From: JBFXAF01 sp050184585
GTDB lineage: Bacteria > Pseudomonadota > Alphaproteobacteria > Rhizobiales > Rhizobiaceae
Length of the DNA stretch: 64,000 nucleotides
Direction of reading: 5' to 3'
Assembly: GCA_050184585.1 (NCBI GenBank)
Contig: JBFXAF010000004.1
Coordinates: forward strand, 124,001 to 188,000
Part shown: positions 1 through 7,634 of the stretch, piece after piece
How positions within the stretch are numbered: position 1 is the stretch's first letter
Layout of the letters: every line of letters begins with the position of its first letter
The notes under the pieces: model-generated
What the model saw: only the letters and a program-made list of their open reading frames with translations
Told to the model about the DNA's origin: nothing
Database searches by the model: none
Program-made: the position numbers and the translations under genes

Positions 1-1222
1 CATAGTAGAGACCGGTTCCCTTGAACGCCCAATGCTCAGGCCGGTAGATCGGAAACCCGCGCGCGCCGCGCGGCACGCAGCCGCCCCAGCCGACATAGAC
101 GCCGTTGGTGGCGTTGAGGCCGAAGGTGAGTGCGCCGGGTCGTCCGACTTCCGGCGCTTCCCACGAGTTGGTGCCTTGCGTCGGGTCGATCGCGTAGAGC
201 GGGTCCTCGGTGCGGGCGAGATATTTGTAGCAGACCTGGCTTCGCCCGCCGTCCTCGATCCTCGTCTGCCACATGAAGTTGCCGGCGAAGCGCGCGGCGT
301 GGCCGCCGCGCTCGACATATCTGTCCACCGCATCCCGCGCCGGCCCGCTCCAGTATTCGTCGTGACCGACGAAGACCGCGCAGTCGTAACCCGAGAGGAT
401 GTCCGGATCGTCATGCAGGTCGTGCAGCGCGCAAAGGTCGACCGCATAGCCCGCGCGCTCGGCCCAGCGCAGAAAATGGCTGTCGTAGCTCGCCCAGCCC
501 GAAGAGGCGTATTTCTTTGAATGCCCGGTCGAATAGGCCCATTCCATGTGAGGGTAGCGCGGCGGGGTCGCCGGCGGCGTCATCATTTCCAGCGGCACGC
601 GCGGCGCGCCGGGCGGCAGCACGACGAAGCCCCGACACCACGGGCGCTGCGTCGACACCTTGACGGCGAAGCGATTGCGGTCGGGCCCGGTGATGCCTTC
701 ATAATGGTTCGAACCGCCCCAGGTGTTGTAGGCGAGCCAGGTGCCGGTCGCCGCGACATGCAGCACGCGGCCGGGCTTCGGGCCGTTACCCGGGCGGACG
801 ATGAAGAGGTGATGGCAGCGGACTTTTCGCCCGTAGCCGCCTTCAGCCGTCAACGTGACGCGGTAGGCGCCGGACGGCCAGTCATGGGGAATCGCAATCT
901 CGAGCGTCGTCTCCCAGCCGCAGCCCTCCACCGAGCACTGGTCGGGCGTGTCCTGCCAGCGCGACGCGATGCCCTCGCGCCGCAGCACCGGCGTCTCCGT
1001 GCCGCCATCACGAACGATTTCCATGCCGAAGACGGGAGCGGTCGACGACACCTTGAGTTCGACCGTCTCCCCGGCGCGGTAGGAGATGCGGTCGGTGTAG
1101 CACCAGATCTCGCCCTTCGGCCCGTCCATACCCGGATATTCGAAATAGTGCGAATGCACCGCGCGCCGGCGTTCCTCCGGCGTCAGCCCGAAATCCGGGA
1201 ACTCGGTCGGCAATTTCCACAC
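1..1222 (-). CDS. N,N-dimethylformamidase large-subunit-like protein (partial, 3' end outside window)
   Basis: About 407 N-terminal residues are visible; the gene runs off the left edge. The start is a GTG at 1222: an in-frame TGA lies at 1229-1231 and an AGAGGGG ribosome site ends 9 nt upstream. The protein has an N-terminal beta-rich region (YTDRISYRAGETVEL, SGAYRVTL) followed by the dimethylformamidase beta-subunit core (WLAYNTWGGSNHY; YSTGHSKKYASSGWASYDSH; VFVGHDEYWS). Characterised members hydrolyse N,N-dimethylformamide to dimethylamine and formate and need a small subunit; no small-subunit gene is seen upstream. Many relatives are uncharacterised amidase-like proteins, so the family is clear but the substrate is not. 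It is divergent from the TetR/ivd operon. Confidence 0.75.
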   Translation of the reverse strand, partial: MWKLPTEFPDFGLTPEERRRAVHSHYFEYPGMDGPKGEIWCYTDRISYRAGETVELKVSSTAPVFGMEIVRDGGTETPVLRREGIASRWQDTPDQCSVEGCGWETTLEIAIPHDWPSGAYRVTLTAEGGYGRKVRCHHLFIVRPGNGPKPGRVLHVAATGTWLAYNTWGGSNHYEGITGPDRNRFAVKVSTQRPWCRGFVVLPPGAPRVPLEMMTPPATPPRYPHMEWAYSTGHSKKYASSGWASYDSHFLRWAERAGYAVDLCALHDLHDDPDILSGYDCAVFVGHDEYWSGPARDAVDRYVERGGHAARFAGNFMWQTRIEDGGRSQVCYKYLARTEDPLYAIDPTQGTNSWEAPEVGRPGALTFGLNATNGVYVGWGGCVPRGARGFPIYRPEHWAFKGTGLYY

Positions 1223-1333
1223 GCGCGTTCACCCCTCTGAAGCGAACGCTGGCAGAGAAAGCGGCCGAACGGAAGCGCGCGGCGCGACGTCAGCCCGGAA
1301 ATCCGGTTGGGCCACTCCGCCGCGCCAACCTTG

Positions 1334-1447
1334 TCAGCCCTTCACCAGCGCGATCTTCATGGTGGCGAGCCTTCCCGGTTCGGCAATTGCCTCCATGCCG
1401 TGCGGCAGATGGTCAGCGCCCAAGGCGAGGACGCGAGGGCAATCACC
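1334..1447 (-). pseudogene. Possible C-terminal remnant of a degraded gene
   Basis: On the minus strand 37 codons end in TGA at 1334-1336 and are closed upstream by a stop at 1448-1450. The peptide (DHLPHGMEAIAEPGR, then LATMKIALVKG at the end) looks like a real protein C-terminus, perhaps of a zinc-type alcohol dehydrogenase, but there is no start codon with a ribosome site. It lies in the 283-bp gap between the dimethylformamidase-like gene and the TetR gene. It may be a decayed gene or chance; I could not identify the parent family. Confidence 0.25.
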
Positions 1448-1458
1448 TCAGCCGCCTC

Positions 1459-1487
1459 TTGAATGAATTGAACAGTCGTTTTATTAT
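1459..1487 (+). promoter_or_regulatory. Sigma70-type promoter of the tetR-ivd operon
   Basis: TTGAAT at 1459-1464 and TATTAT at 1482-1487 are separated by 17 bp, which predicts a transcript starting near 1494, just before the GGGAG ribosome site (1495-1499) of the TetR gene. An AT-rich patch in an otherwise GC-rich sequence supports it. The AACAGTCGTT inside the spacer could be part of an operator, but no long palindrome is visible. Confidence 0.5.
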
Positions 1488-1505
1488 TGCCGCCGGGAGT
1501 ATCCG

Positions 1506-2150
1506 GTGGCGAGAACGACGGGTTCGGATGGCGAGAAGACCGGCGCGGCCATACGCGAGGCCGCGGCGGTGCTTTTCGCTCGACATGGATACGACGCCGT
1601 CTCGATGCGCCAGATCGCGGCGGCGGTCGGCGTCCAGGCCGCGGCGCTCTATCACTACTTCCCCGCCAAGGAAGACCTGCTCCACTCGTTGATGCGCGAC
1701 CATCTCGACGCGCTTGCAGCGGCATGGCGGGCGGCGGGCCTCGTTTCCGCGGGCGTTTCCGAGCGGCTTGCGGCGTTCGTAGACAACCACATCCGCTTCC
1801 ATGTCGGCCGGCGGCATTCGACGCATGTCGCCAACATGGAGCTCAGAAGCCTGTCGCCGGCTCGGCTGACCGAAATCCTCAAGGCGCGCAACGCCTACGA
1901 GAAGGAGTTGCGGGCGATCCTGCGCGAGGGCGCGGAGGCCGGCGACTTCGCGATCGACGATACGGGTCTCACCGCCATGGCCATCATTCAGATGCTGACC
2001 GGCGTCATCGTCTGGTTCCGGCCGGACGAGCGGCTTAGTGTGGACGAGGTCGTACGCACCTACCACGACATGACCATGCGCCTCGTCGGCGCCAAGAGAC
2101 AGGGAGAGACGCGCGATGTACCTCAATTCGCTGAACTTCGGGCTGGGTGA
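1506..2150 (+). CDS. TetR/AcrR family transcriptional regulator
   Basis: A 214-residue regulator starting at GTG 1506, with GGGAG 6 nt upstream. Residues 15-60 form the TetR N-terminal DNA-binding domain, with the helix-turn-helix around SMRQIAAAVGVQAAALYHYF and the typical FxxKEDLL continuation. The C-terminal part is helical and binds an unknown ligand. Its last 35 bases overlap the start of ivd in another frame, so the two genes are translationally coupled; a role as local repressor of isovaleryl-CoA breakdown is likely but inferred. TetR regulators next to acyl-CoA dehydrogenases commonly sense acyl-CoA intermediates. Confidence 0.9.
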   Translation: MARTTGSDGEKTGAAIREAAAVLFARHGYDAVSMRQIAAAVGVQAAALYHYFPAKEDLLHSLMRDHLDALAAAWRAAGLVSAGVSERLAAFVDNHIRFHVGRRHSTHVANMELRSLSPARLTEILKARNAYEKELRAILREGAEAGDFAIDDTGLTAMAIIQMLTGVIVWFRPDERLSVDEVVRTYHDMTMRLVGAKRQGETRDVPQFAELRAG

Positions 2151-3279
2151 GGAGATCGACGCGCTGCGCGACACGGTGCGACGCCTCGCTTCCGAGAAGA
2201 TAGCGCCGATCGCGGCCAAGGTCGACCGCGACAACGAGTTTCCGATGCATCTGTGGAAGGAATTCGGCGCGCTCGGACTGCTCGGCATCACCGCCGATCC
2301 GGACTATGGCGGCTCCGGCATGGGCTATCTCGCGCATGTCGTGGCAATCGAGGAGATTTCGCGAGCCTCCGCCTCCGTCGGCCTCTCCTATGGGGCGCAC
2401 TCCAATCTCTGCGTCAACCAGATCAACCGCTGGGGCACGACCGAGCAGAAGGAACGCTTCCTGCCGAAACTCTGCTCGGGCGATCATGTCGGCGCGCTCG
2501 CCATGTCGGAGAGCGGTTCGGGCTCCGACGTCGTCTCGATGCGGCTCAAGGCCGACAAGAAGAACGACCGCTACGTCCTCAACGGCTCCAAGATGTGGAT
2601 CACCAACGGACCCGACGCCGATACCCTGGTCGTCTACGCCAAGACCGACCCGGAGCGGAAGTCGCGCGGGATCACCGCCTTCCTGATCGAGCGCGGCATG
2701 AAGGGCTTTTCCGTCGCGCAGAAGCTCGACAAGCTCGGCATGCGCGGCTCCAACACCGGCGAACTGGTCTTCGAGGACGTCGAGGTGCCGTTCGAGAACC
2801 GCCTGGGCGAGGAGGGCAAGGGCGTCGAGATCCTGATGTCCGGTCTCGACTACGAACGCGTGGTGCTTGCCGCCGGACCGGTCGGCATCATGGCCGCCTG
2901 CCTCGACACGGCGGTGCCATACGTCCACGAGCGCAAGCAGTTCGGGCAGGCCATCGGCGAGTTCCAGCTCGTCCAGGGCAAGCTCGCCGACATGTACGCC
3001 ACCACCAACGCGGCGCGCGCCTATGTCTATGCCGTGGCCGCCGCCTGCGATCGCGGTGAGACGACCCGCAAGGATTCGGCCGGCTGCGTGCTCTACGCGG
3101 CGGAGAAGGCGACGCAGGTCGCGCTCGACGCCATCCAGCTGCTCGGCGGCAATGGCTACATCAACGACTACCCGACCGGCCGGTACCTCCGCGACGCGAA
3201 GCTCTACGAGATCGGCGCGGGAACTTCGGAAATCCGCCGCTGGCTGATCGGCCGCGAGATCATGGCCGAGGGGGCCTAG
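2116..3279 (+). CDS. ivd: Isovaleryl-CoA dehydrogenase
   Basis: A 387-residue flavoenzyme that oxidises isovaleryl-CoA to 3-methylcrotonyl-CoA in leucine degradation and passes electrons to ETF. It has the three acyl-CoA dehydrogenase domains: N-terminal helices, the middle beta domain (AMSESGSGSDV near 129-139; WITNGPDAD), and the C-terminal helices. The catalytic glutamate characteristic of isovaleryl-CoA dehydrogenases lies in GLDYERVVLA (E247), and the C-terminal signature QLLGGNGYINDYPTGRYLRD is intact. ATG 2116 follows AGGGAGAG. The TAG stop at 3277-3279 shares the CTAG palindrome with the stop of the convergent hicB gene. Next pathway genes are mccB and mccA. Confidence 0.93.
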   Translation: MYLNSLNFGLGEEIDALRDTVRRLASEKIAPIAAKVDRDNEFPMHLWKEFGALGLLGITADPDYGGSGMGYLAHVVAIEEISRASASVGLSYGAHSNLCVNQINRWGTTEQKERFLPKLCSGDHVGALAMSESGSGSDVVSMRLKADKKNDRYVLNGSKMWITNGPDADTLVVYAKTDPERKSRGITAFLIERGMKGFSVAQKLDKLGMRGSNTGELVFEDVEVPFENRLGEEGKGVEILMSGLDYERVVLAAGPVGIMAACLDTAVPYVHERKQFGQAIGEFQLVQGKLADMYATTNAARAYVYAVAAACDRGETTRKDSAGCVLYAAEKATQVALDAIQLLGGNGYINDYPTGRYLRDAKLYEIGAGTSEIRRWLIGREIMAEGA

Positions 3280-3644
3280 TGCGACCTGACCCGCACCTTC
3301 GTCGATCCCTCGTCAACGCGTTTGCGGGCAGCGTCGGCCAGAGTATCGGATATCCATTGGTTGACGGACTTGCCGTCGTTGGCGGCGGCCTTGCTCAACA
3401 GCGCGTGGATCTCAGGCGTTGTCCTGAGCGCCAGCTTTCCGGAGTAAGGCTTTTGGGGCTCAACGCCGCTCTCCTTGCAGAAGTCGAGATAGTCATCCAC
3501 GCTGTCGCGAAAAGCCTTCACCAGTTCCTCTGCGGTTTCGGCTTCGAACGTGACGATGTCGCGGATACCAAGAACGCGGCCATGAAACACCATGTCCTCG
3601 TCGTCGAACTCGATCGAACCGGAATAACCTTTGTACAGTCTCAC
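3276..3644 (-). CDS. hicB: HicB-family antitoxin
   Basis: A 122-residue antitoxin. Residues 1-65 are the partly degraded RNase H-like HicB fold (GYSGSIEFDDEDMVFHGRV, AETAEELVKAFRDSVDDYL), and the C-terminal part (KLALRTTPEIHALL, SVNQWISDTLADAA) is a ribbon-helix-helix DNA-binding domain. HicB neutralises the HicA mRNA interferase and represses its own promoter. The gene follows hicA with a 4-base ATGA overlap, and its stop shares CTAG with the ivd stop. It lies antisense inside the leucine degradation locus, between ivd and mccB. Confidence 0.9.
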   Translation of the reverse strand: MRLYKGYSGSIEFDDEDMVFHGRVLGIRDIVTFEAETAEELVKAFRDSVDDYLDFCKESGVEPQKPYSGKLALRTTPEIHALLSKAAANDGKSVNQWISDTLADAARKRVDEGSTKVRVRSH

Positions 3645-3895
3645 GGCCTTATCCCGACATTCATGAGAAATTCGCGGATGTCCCTGATCATCCAGCGTTT
3701 GGCGTCCGGGGGCGGGTGTGGCCGATGGAGGAACAAGGTCTGGCCCGCTATGGTGAACCGCACTCGCGAACCGCTTCCTTCCGACATGTCAGCGCCACAA
3801 GCGACGAGCAATGCCTCTATGTCTCGCCATTTGATGGAACCGCTGACGGGGTTAGCAAAAACCGCTCTCAACGTCTCATTGTGTTTCGTGCGCAT
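3641..3895 (-). CDS. hicA: HicA-family mRNA interferase toxin
   Basis: An 84-residue toxin. I chose ATG 3895 (protein MRTKHNETLRAVFANP) because GAGGAG lies about 8 nt upstream; an upstream in-frame start at 3949 has no such support. It contains a HicA-like dsRNA-binding-type core (WRDIEALLVACGADMSEG, SRVRFTIAGQTLFLHRPHP, IRDIREFLMNVGI). The histidine common in HicA's G-S-H motif is replaced by GSRVRF, with later histidines in LHRPHP, as in the longer HicA variant. It comes first in a toxin-then-antitoxin operon, as usual for hicAB, and overlaps hicB by 4 bases. Confidence 0.85.
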   Translation of the reverse strand: MRTKHNETLRAVFANPVSGSIKWRDIEALLVACGADMSEGSGSRVRFTIAGQTLFLHRPHPPPDAKRWMIRDIREFLMNVGIRP

Positions 3896-3968
3896 GCGAT
3901 CACTCCTCGGAGCGGTGCCGTGGACACTCGGGCCCAATAGCGGTCGCACGTCATGCGCAACATTTAGT

Positions 3969-4007
3969 TTCTGATATCAGAATACGCTATCACAGTAGGT
4001 CTGTCAA
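3969..4007 (-). promoter_or_regulatory. hicAB promoter with palindromic operator
   Basis: On the minus strand TTGACA (4002-4007) and TATTCT (3979-3984) are spaced by exactly 17 bp. The -10 box overlaps a perfect 14-bp palindrome, TTCTGATATCAGAA (3969-3982), a natural operator for the HicB ribbon-helix-helix domain. The -35 box covers the first base of the mccB start codon at 4007, so the toxin promoter and the start of mccB translation are physically merged. Confidence 0.65.
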
Positions 4008-5614
4008 TGCCCCTGATCCAGTCCAGCGTCTCCCCAGCCTCCGACACCTTCAAGGTCAATGCCGAGCGCATGAAGGGACTGGTCGCCGACATTTCGGAAA
4101 AGGCCGCGACCGTCGCACGCGGCGGCCCCGAGGATCAACGGGAACGCCACGTCTCGCGCGGCAAGCTCCTGCCCCGCGACCGCCTCGCGCAGTTGCTCGA
4201 CGCCGGCTCACCCTTTCTCGAGGTCGGCCAGTTCGCGGCCTGGGACATGTATGGCGGCGACATCGCCTCGGCAGGCATCATCGCAGGCGTCGGCCGCGTC
4301 GAGGGCCACGAGGTCATGGTGGTGGTCAACGACGCCACCGTGAAGGGCGGCACCTACTATCCGCTCACCGTCAAGAAGCACCTGCGCGCCCAGGAGATCG
4401 CGCGCGAGAACAATCTGCCGTGCGTCTACCTGGTCGATTCCGGCGGCGCCAACCTGCCCAACCAGGACGAGGTGTTTCCGGACCGCGAGCATTTCGGCCG
4501 CATCTTCTTCAACCAGGCCAACATGAGCGCCGCGGGCATCCCGCAGATCGCCTGCGTCATGGGCTCCTGCACCGCGGGCGGCGCCTACGTGCCGGCGATG
4601 TCCGACGAGGCCATCATGGTGCGCAACCAGGCGACGATCTTCCTCGGCGGCCCTCCGCTGGTGAAGGCCGCCACCGGCGAGGACGTATCAGCCGAAGAGC
4701 TCGGCGGGGCGGAGGTGCATACCCGACGGTCGGGCGTCGCCGACCACTACGCGCTGGACGACACCCACGCGCTCGCCATCACGCGGCGCATCGTGCGCAA
4801 CCTCAACCGCCAGAAGCCCGCGGGGCCGGTACGCCGTTCGCCCGCCCCGCCGCTCTACGATCCCGCCGAGATCGGCGGCATCGTGCCGTCCGACACGAGA
4901 CAGCCTTACGATGTCCGCGAGGTGATCGCCCGGGTCGTCGACGGGTCCGAACTCGACGAGTTCAAGGCGAACTACGGCACCACCCTGGTCACCGGCTTCG
5001 CGCATCTCCACGGCATGCCAGTCGGCATCATCGCCAACAATGGCGTGCTGTTCTCCGAGAGCGCACTCAAGGGGGCGCATTTCATCGAGCTCTGCTGCCA
5101 ACGGAAGATCCCGCTGGTCTTCCTGCAGAACATCACCGGCTTCATGGTCGGGGCGAAGTACGAGGCGGGCGGCATCGCCAGGGACGGCGCCAAGCTGGTC
5201 ACGGCGGTTGCTACCGCGCAGGTGCCGAAGTTCACCGTCATCATCGGCGGCTCCTTTGGCGCGGGCAATTACGGCATGTGCGGCCGCGCATACTCGCCCC
5301 GCTTCCTGTGGATGTGGCCGAACGCGCGCATCTCGGTCATGGGCGGCGAGCAGGCGGCGACGGTGCTGTCGCTGGTCAGGCGCGAGGGCATCGAGCGCAA
5401 GGGCGGCGCATGGTCAGCCGAGGAAGAGGCCGCGTTCCGCGCGCCGATCCTCGAGAAGTATGAGCGCGAGGGGCATCCGCTCTATTCGTCGGCCAGGCTG
5501 TGGGACGACGGCATCATCGACCCGGCCCGCACGCGCGAGGTTCTGGCCCTGTCGCTCGGCGCGGCGCTCAACGCGCAGATAGGGGAAACGAAGTTTGGCG
5601 TGTTCAGGATGTGA
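4007..5614 (+). CDS. mccB: Methylcrotonyl-CoA carboxylase, beta (carboxyltransferase) subunit
   Basis: A 535-residue carboxyltransferase that moves CO2 from carboxybiotin to 3-methylcrotonyl-CoA, giving 3-methylglutaconyl-CoA in leucine degradation. The N-terminal crotonase-like half has the acyl-CoA/oxyanion region CTAGGAYVPAMSDE (about 188-201), and the C-terminal half has GGSFGAGNYGMCGRAYSPRF (from about 411) and RISVMGGEQAA. PLTVKKHLRAQEIA and ANLPNQDEVFPDREHFGRIF are typical of the methylcrotonyl rather than the propionyl enzyme. ATG 4007 follows AGTAGGT. Its upstream region is the hicAB promoter; the alpha subunit gene is 2.7 kb downstream instead of adjacent. Confidence 0.93.
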   Translation: MPLIQSSVSPASDTFKVNAERMKGLVADISEKAATVARGGPEDQRERHVSRGKLLPRDRLAQLLDAGSPFLEVGQFAAWDMYGGDIASAGIIAGVGRVEGHEVMVVVNDATVKGGTYYPLTVKKHLRAQEIARENNLPCVYLVDSGGANLPNQDEVFPDREHFGRIFFNQANMSAAGIPQIACVMGSCTAGGAYVPAMSDEAIMVRNQATIFLGGPPLVKAATGEDVSAEELGGAEVHTRRSGVADHYALDDTHALAITRRIVRNLNRQKPAGPVRRSPAPPLYDPAEIGGIVPSDTRQPYDVREVIARVVDGSELDEFKANYGTTLVTGFAHLHGMPVGIIANNGVLFSESALKGAHFIELCCQRKIPLVFLQNITGFMVGAKYEAGGIARDGAKLVTAVATAQVPKFTVIIGGSFGAGNYGMCGRAYSPRFLWMWPNARISVMGGEQAATVLSLVRREGIERKGGAWSAEEEAAFRAPILEKYEREGHPLYSSARLWDDGIIDPARTREVLALSLGAALNAQIGETKFGVFRM

Positions 5615-5625
5615 AGGGGGGAGAC

Positions 5626-6471
5626 ATGACGCAGATTGAGGAGATTACCCCGAGTTCGAAACCACGACTTATGGACTTGGTGAGGGATGTCGGTATCGAT
5701 GTGAGCAAGTGGGGCTATTTCAAAGGGGGGCCCGCCAAAGCGGCAGCAAATCCAAGATATTGCTACGAGTGGTTCTTCGAAGACGGCGATAAGGTCGCCG
5801 TTACGCTTTGGCTTGGTGGTATGCAAGAGCGCGCTGGTAGACTTTTCTACTTGCTTAATCAACGCGAGACCGCCGAAAGCGAAATGGGGCCGAGAAAGTA
5901 TCGGGCCCGTGACATGGATCGTGCTTTGCAGCGGGCATTCGAAAAGACGCTTGAGATACGAGCGATCATCAGCGACGGCGAAGTGAAGAGCGCAACGCGG
6001 ACGAGGAGCAGCGTGACCGCTCGAATGCTTGATCCTGTTTCTTGGGCGGTTACATCGTATAACTTCGAGACGGGCGCAGTGACGCTAGAACGCGGCGTGG
6101 CTCCGACCGGGCCCATAAATACCAACCTTGAAGACCCAGAATATCTTGGATTTGAAGGTAAAGAACGAAAACTGTTTGTTATTCATCGGCAACGTGAATG
6201 GAAATTGCGTCAGCAAAAGATAAATCAATCAAAGGAATCGAACGACGGGCGATTAATATGCGAAGTCCCAGGTTGTAGGTTCGACTTCTTTGAGACATAT
6301 GGGAGTATCGGTAAGGACTACGCTCAAGTACACCATCTTGACCGATTGAGCGATGCACCTCCCGAAGGAACCACCGTGCCCCTGTCGAGATTGGCAATTG
6401 TGTGCGCCAACTGTCACGCGATGATTCACCGAGGCGGAGAGTGTCGTCCGTTGGAAGGCCTCGTTGGTTAG
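5626..6471 (+). CDS. HNH endonuclease with unknown N-terminal domain
   Basis: A 281-residue protein. ATG 5626 is preceded by a strong AAGGGGGGAG site, only 11 bp after mccB. The C-terminal 70 residues form a zinc-containing HNH nuclease of the McrA type: CEVPGC, then VHHLDRL with the paired catalytic histidines, then CANCHAMIH. The N-terminal 200 residues (YCYEWFFEDGDKVAVTLWLGGMQ; SYNFETGAVTLERG) match nothing I can name and could be the DNA-recognition domain. Codon use is visibly less GC-rich than the flanking carboxylase genes, suggesting horizontal acquisition. A role as restriction nuclease is plausible but inferred; no methylase is adjacent. Confidence 0.75.
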   Translation: MTQIEEITPSSKPRLMDLVRDVGIDVSKWGYFKGGPAKAAANPRYCYEWFFEDGDKVAVTLWLGGMQERAGRLFYLLNQRETAESEMGPRKYRARDMDRALQRAFEKTLEIRAIISDGEVKSATRTRSSVTARMLDPVSWAVTSYNFETGAVTLERGVAPTGPINTNLEDPEYLGFEGKERKLFVIHRQREWKLRQQKINQSKESNDGRLICEVPGCRFDFFETYGSIGKDYAQVHHLDRLSDAPPEGTTVPLSRLAIVCANCHAMIHRGGECRPLEGLVG

Positions 6472-6550
6472 TCAGTGTGGCGAGTGCCGGACCGCGAGGC
6501 TATGTGACCTGATAGGTTCAGGTTCGCTTCGCCATTCAATTGGAACTTTC

Positions 6551-6670
6551 ATGAAGAAGCATCGGATCTATTCGATCAGTTTCGCCAGCGTCTATCCGCA
6601 CTACATAGCGAAAGCGGAGAAGAAGGGACGCACCAAGGGTCTCTGCGGCCTTGCATCATTTCCGAGCTGA
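6551..6670 (+). pseudogene. Truncated DUF2200 gene
   Basis: The ATG at 6551 opens a peptide, MKKHRIYSISFASVYPHYIA followed by KAEKKGRTK, that matches the N-terminus of DUF2200 proteins (usually around 110-120 residues). After about 29 residues the similarity stops and the frame ends with GLCGLASFPS and TGA at 6668-6670. The rest of the gene is missing, so this is a remnant cut by a deletion or recombination at about 6640. It marks a junction between the HNH gene and the convergent transporter gene. Confidence 0.7.
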
Positions 6671-6719
6671 TTTTCAAACAGAGGGGCCGCCGTTCGGGAG
6701 GGCCGGAATCGGGCGCGCC

Positions 6720-7634
6720 TCACCGCTCCCTCCCCACATACGACCACACCGCCAGCGTCACGCCGGCCGCGCAGACGAGCAGCATCCCGGTCGTGGTCAA
6801 AATGTCCGGCAGATGGCCGAAGATGAAATAGCCGAGGCCGCCGGCCCAGACGAGGTGCAGATAGTTGACCGGCGCCAGCAGCGAGGCGGGCGCCTCGCGG
6901 TAGGCGGCGGTGAACATGAAGTGGCCGACCGTCGACAGCGCGCCCAGCAGCGCCATCTGCGCCAGGTCGACCAGCGGCAGCGAGAGTTCGGCGAGGAAGC
7001 CGACCGACGCCACGGAGAAGATGACGCTTCCCACCATGCCCGTATGAAACAGCATGGCGATGGTGGTCTCGGTGCGCGCCAGCGAGCGCGAGAGCAGATG
7101 GTAGCCCGCGGTCAGGCAGGCATTCGACAGGGCCAGCGCCACGCCGACGGGATCGAGGCCACCTCCCGGCCGCGCAATCAACAGCACCCCGGCAAAACCC
7201 GCCGCCGCGCTAATCCAGCCAACGATGCCGACCTTCTCGCCCAGCAGCGGGATCGCCAGCAGCATCACCAGGATCGGCGCGAGATAGACGATCGCCACCG
7301 TCTCGGCGATCGGCATCACCTGCAACGCCATGGCGAACCCCAGCGAGGCGATCGCAAGCGAAGAACCGCGAAGGATGACAAGGCCGGTACGCTGGGTTCG
7401 CCACAGGCGCGGGCCCAGTCTCGGGCCGAGGAAAAGGACAAGCAGGCCGACATTGAAGAGGTAGCGGATCGCCAGGACCACGGTCACCGGATGGCGGCTC
7501 GCCAGGTCCTTGGTGAGCGAATCGGCCAGCGCGAAGGCGAGCGTGGCGAAGATGACGAGGAGGATGCCCTTCAGCGGCCGCGGCGCGGCCGCGGGTGTCT
7601 CTTCCGGCCCCTCCGGCGGAATGTCAGCCGCCAT
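6720..7634 (-). CDS. DMT-superfamily (EamA) transporter
   Basis: A 304-residue inner-membrane protein with ten predicted transmembrane helices in two EamA repeats (first starting at PLKGILLVIFATLAFALADS, second at DPVGVALALSNACLTAGYHL). The proline/glycine-rich APVNYLHLVWAGGLGYFIFG segment is typical of the family. Substrates of such carriers are metabolites or amino-acid derivatives and cannot be told from sequence. The ATG at 7634 overlaps the end of the DUF922 gene by 11 bases, so the two are co-translated. A second member lies at 22167-23111. Confidence 0.85.
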   Translation of the reverse strand: MAADIPPEGPEETPAAAPRPLKGILLVIFATLAFALADSLTKDLASRHPVTVVLAIRYLFNVGLLVLFLGPRLGPRLWRTQRTGLVILRGSSLAIASLGFAMALQVMPIAETVAIVYLAPILVMLLAIPLLGEKVGIVGWISAAAGFAGVLLIARPGGGLDPVGVALALSNACLTAGYHLLSRSLARTETTIAMLFHTGMVGSVIFSVASVGFLAELSLPLVDLAQMALLGALSTVGHFMFTAAYREAPASLLAPVNYLHLVWAGGLGYFIFGHLPDILTTTGMLLVCAAGVTLAVWSYVGRER

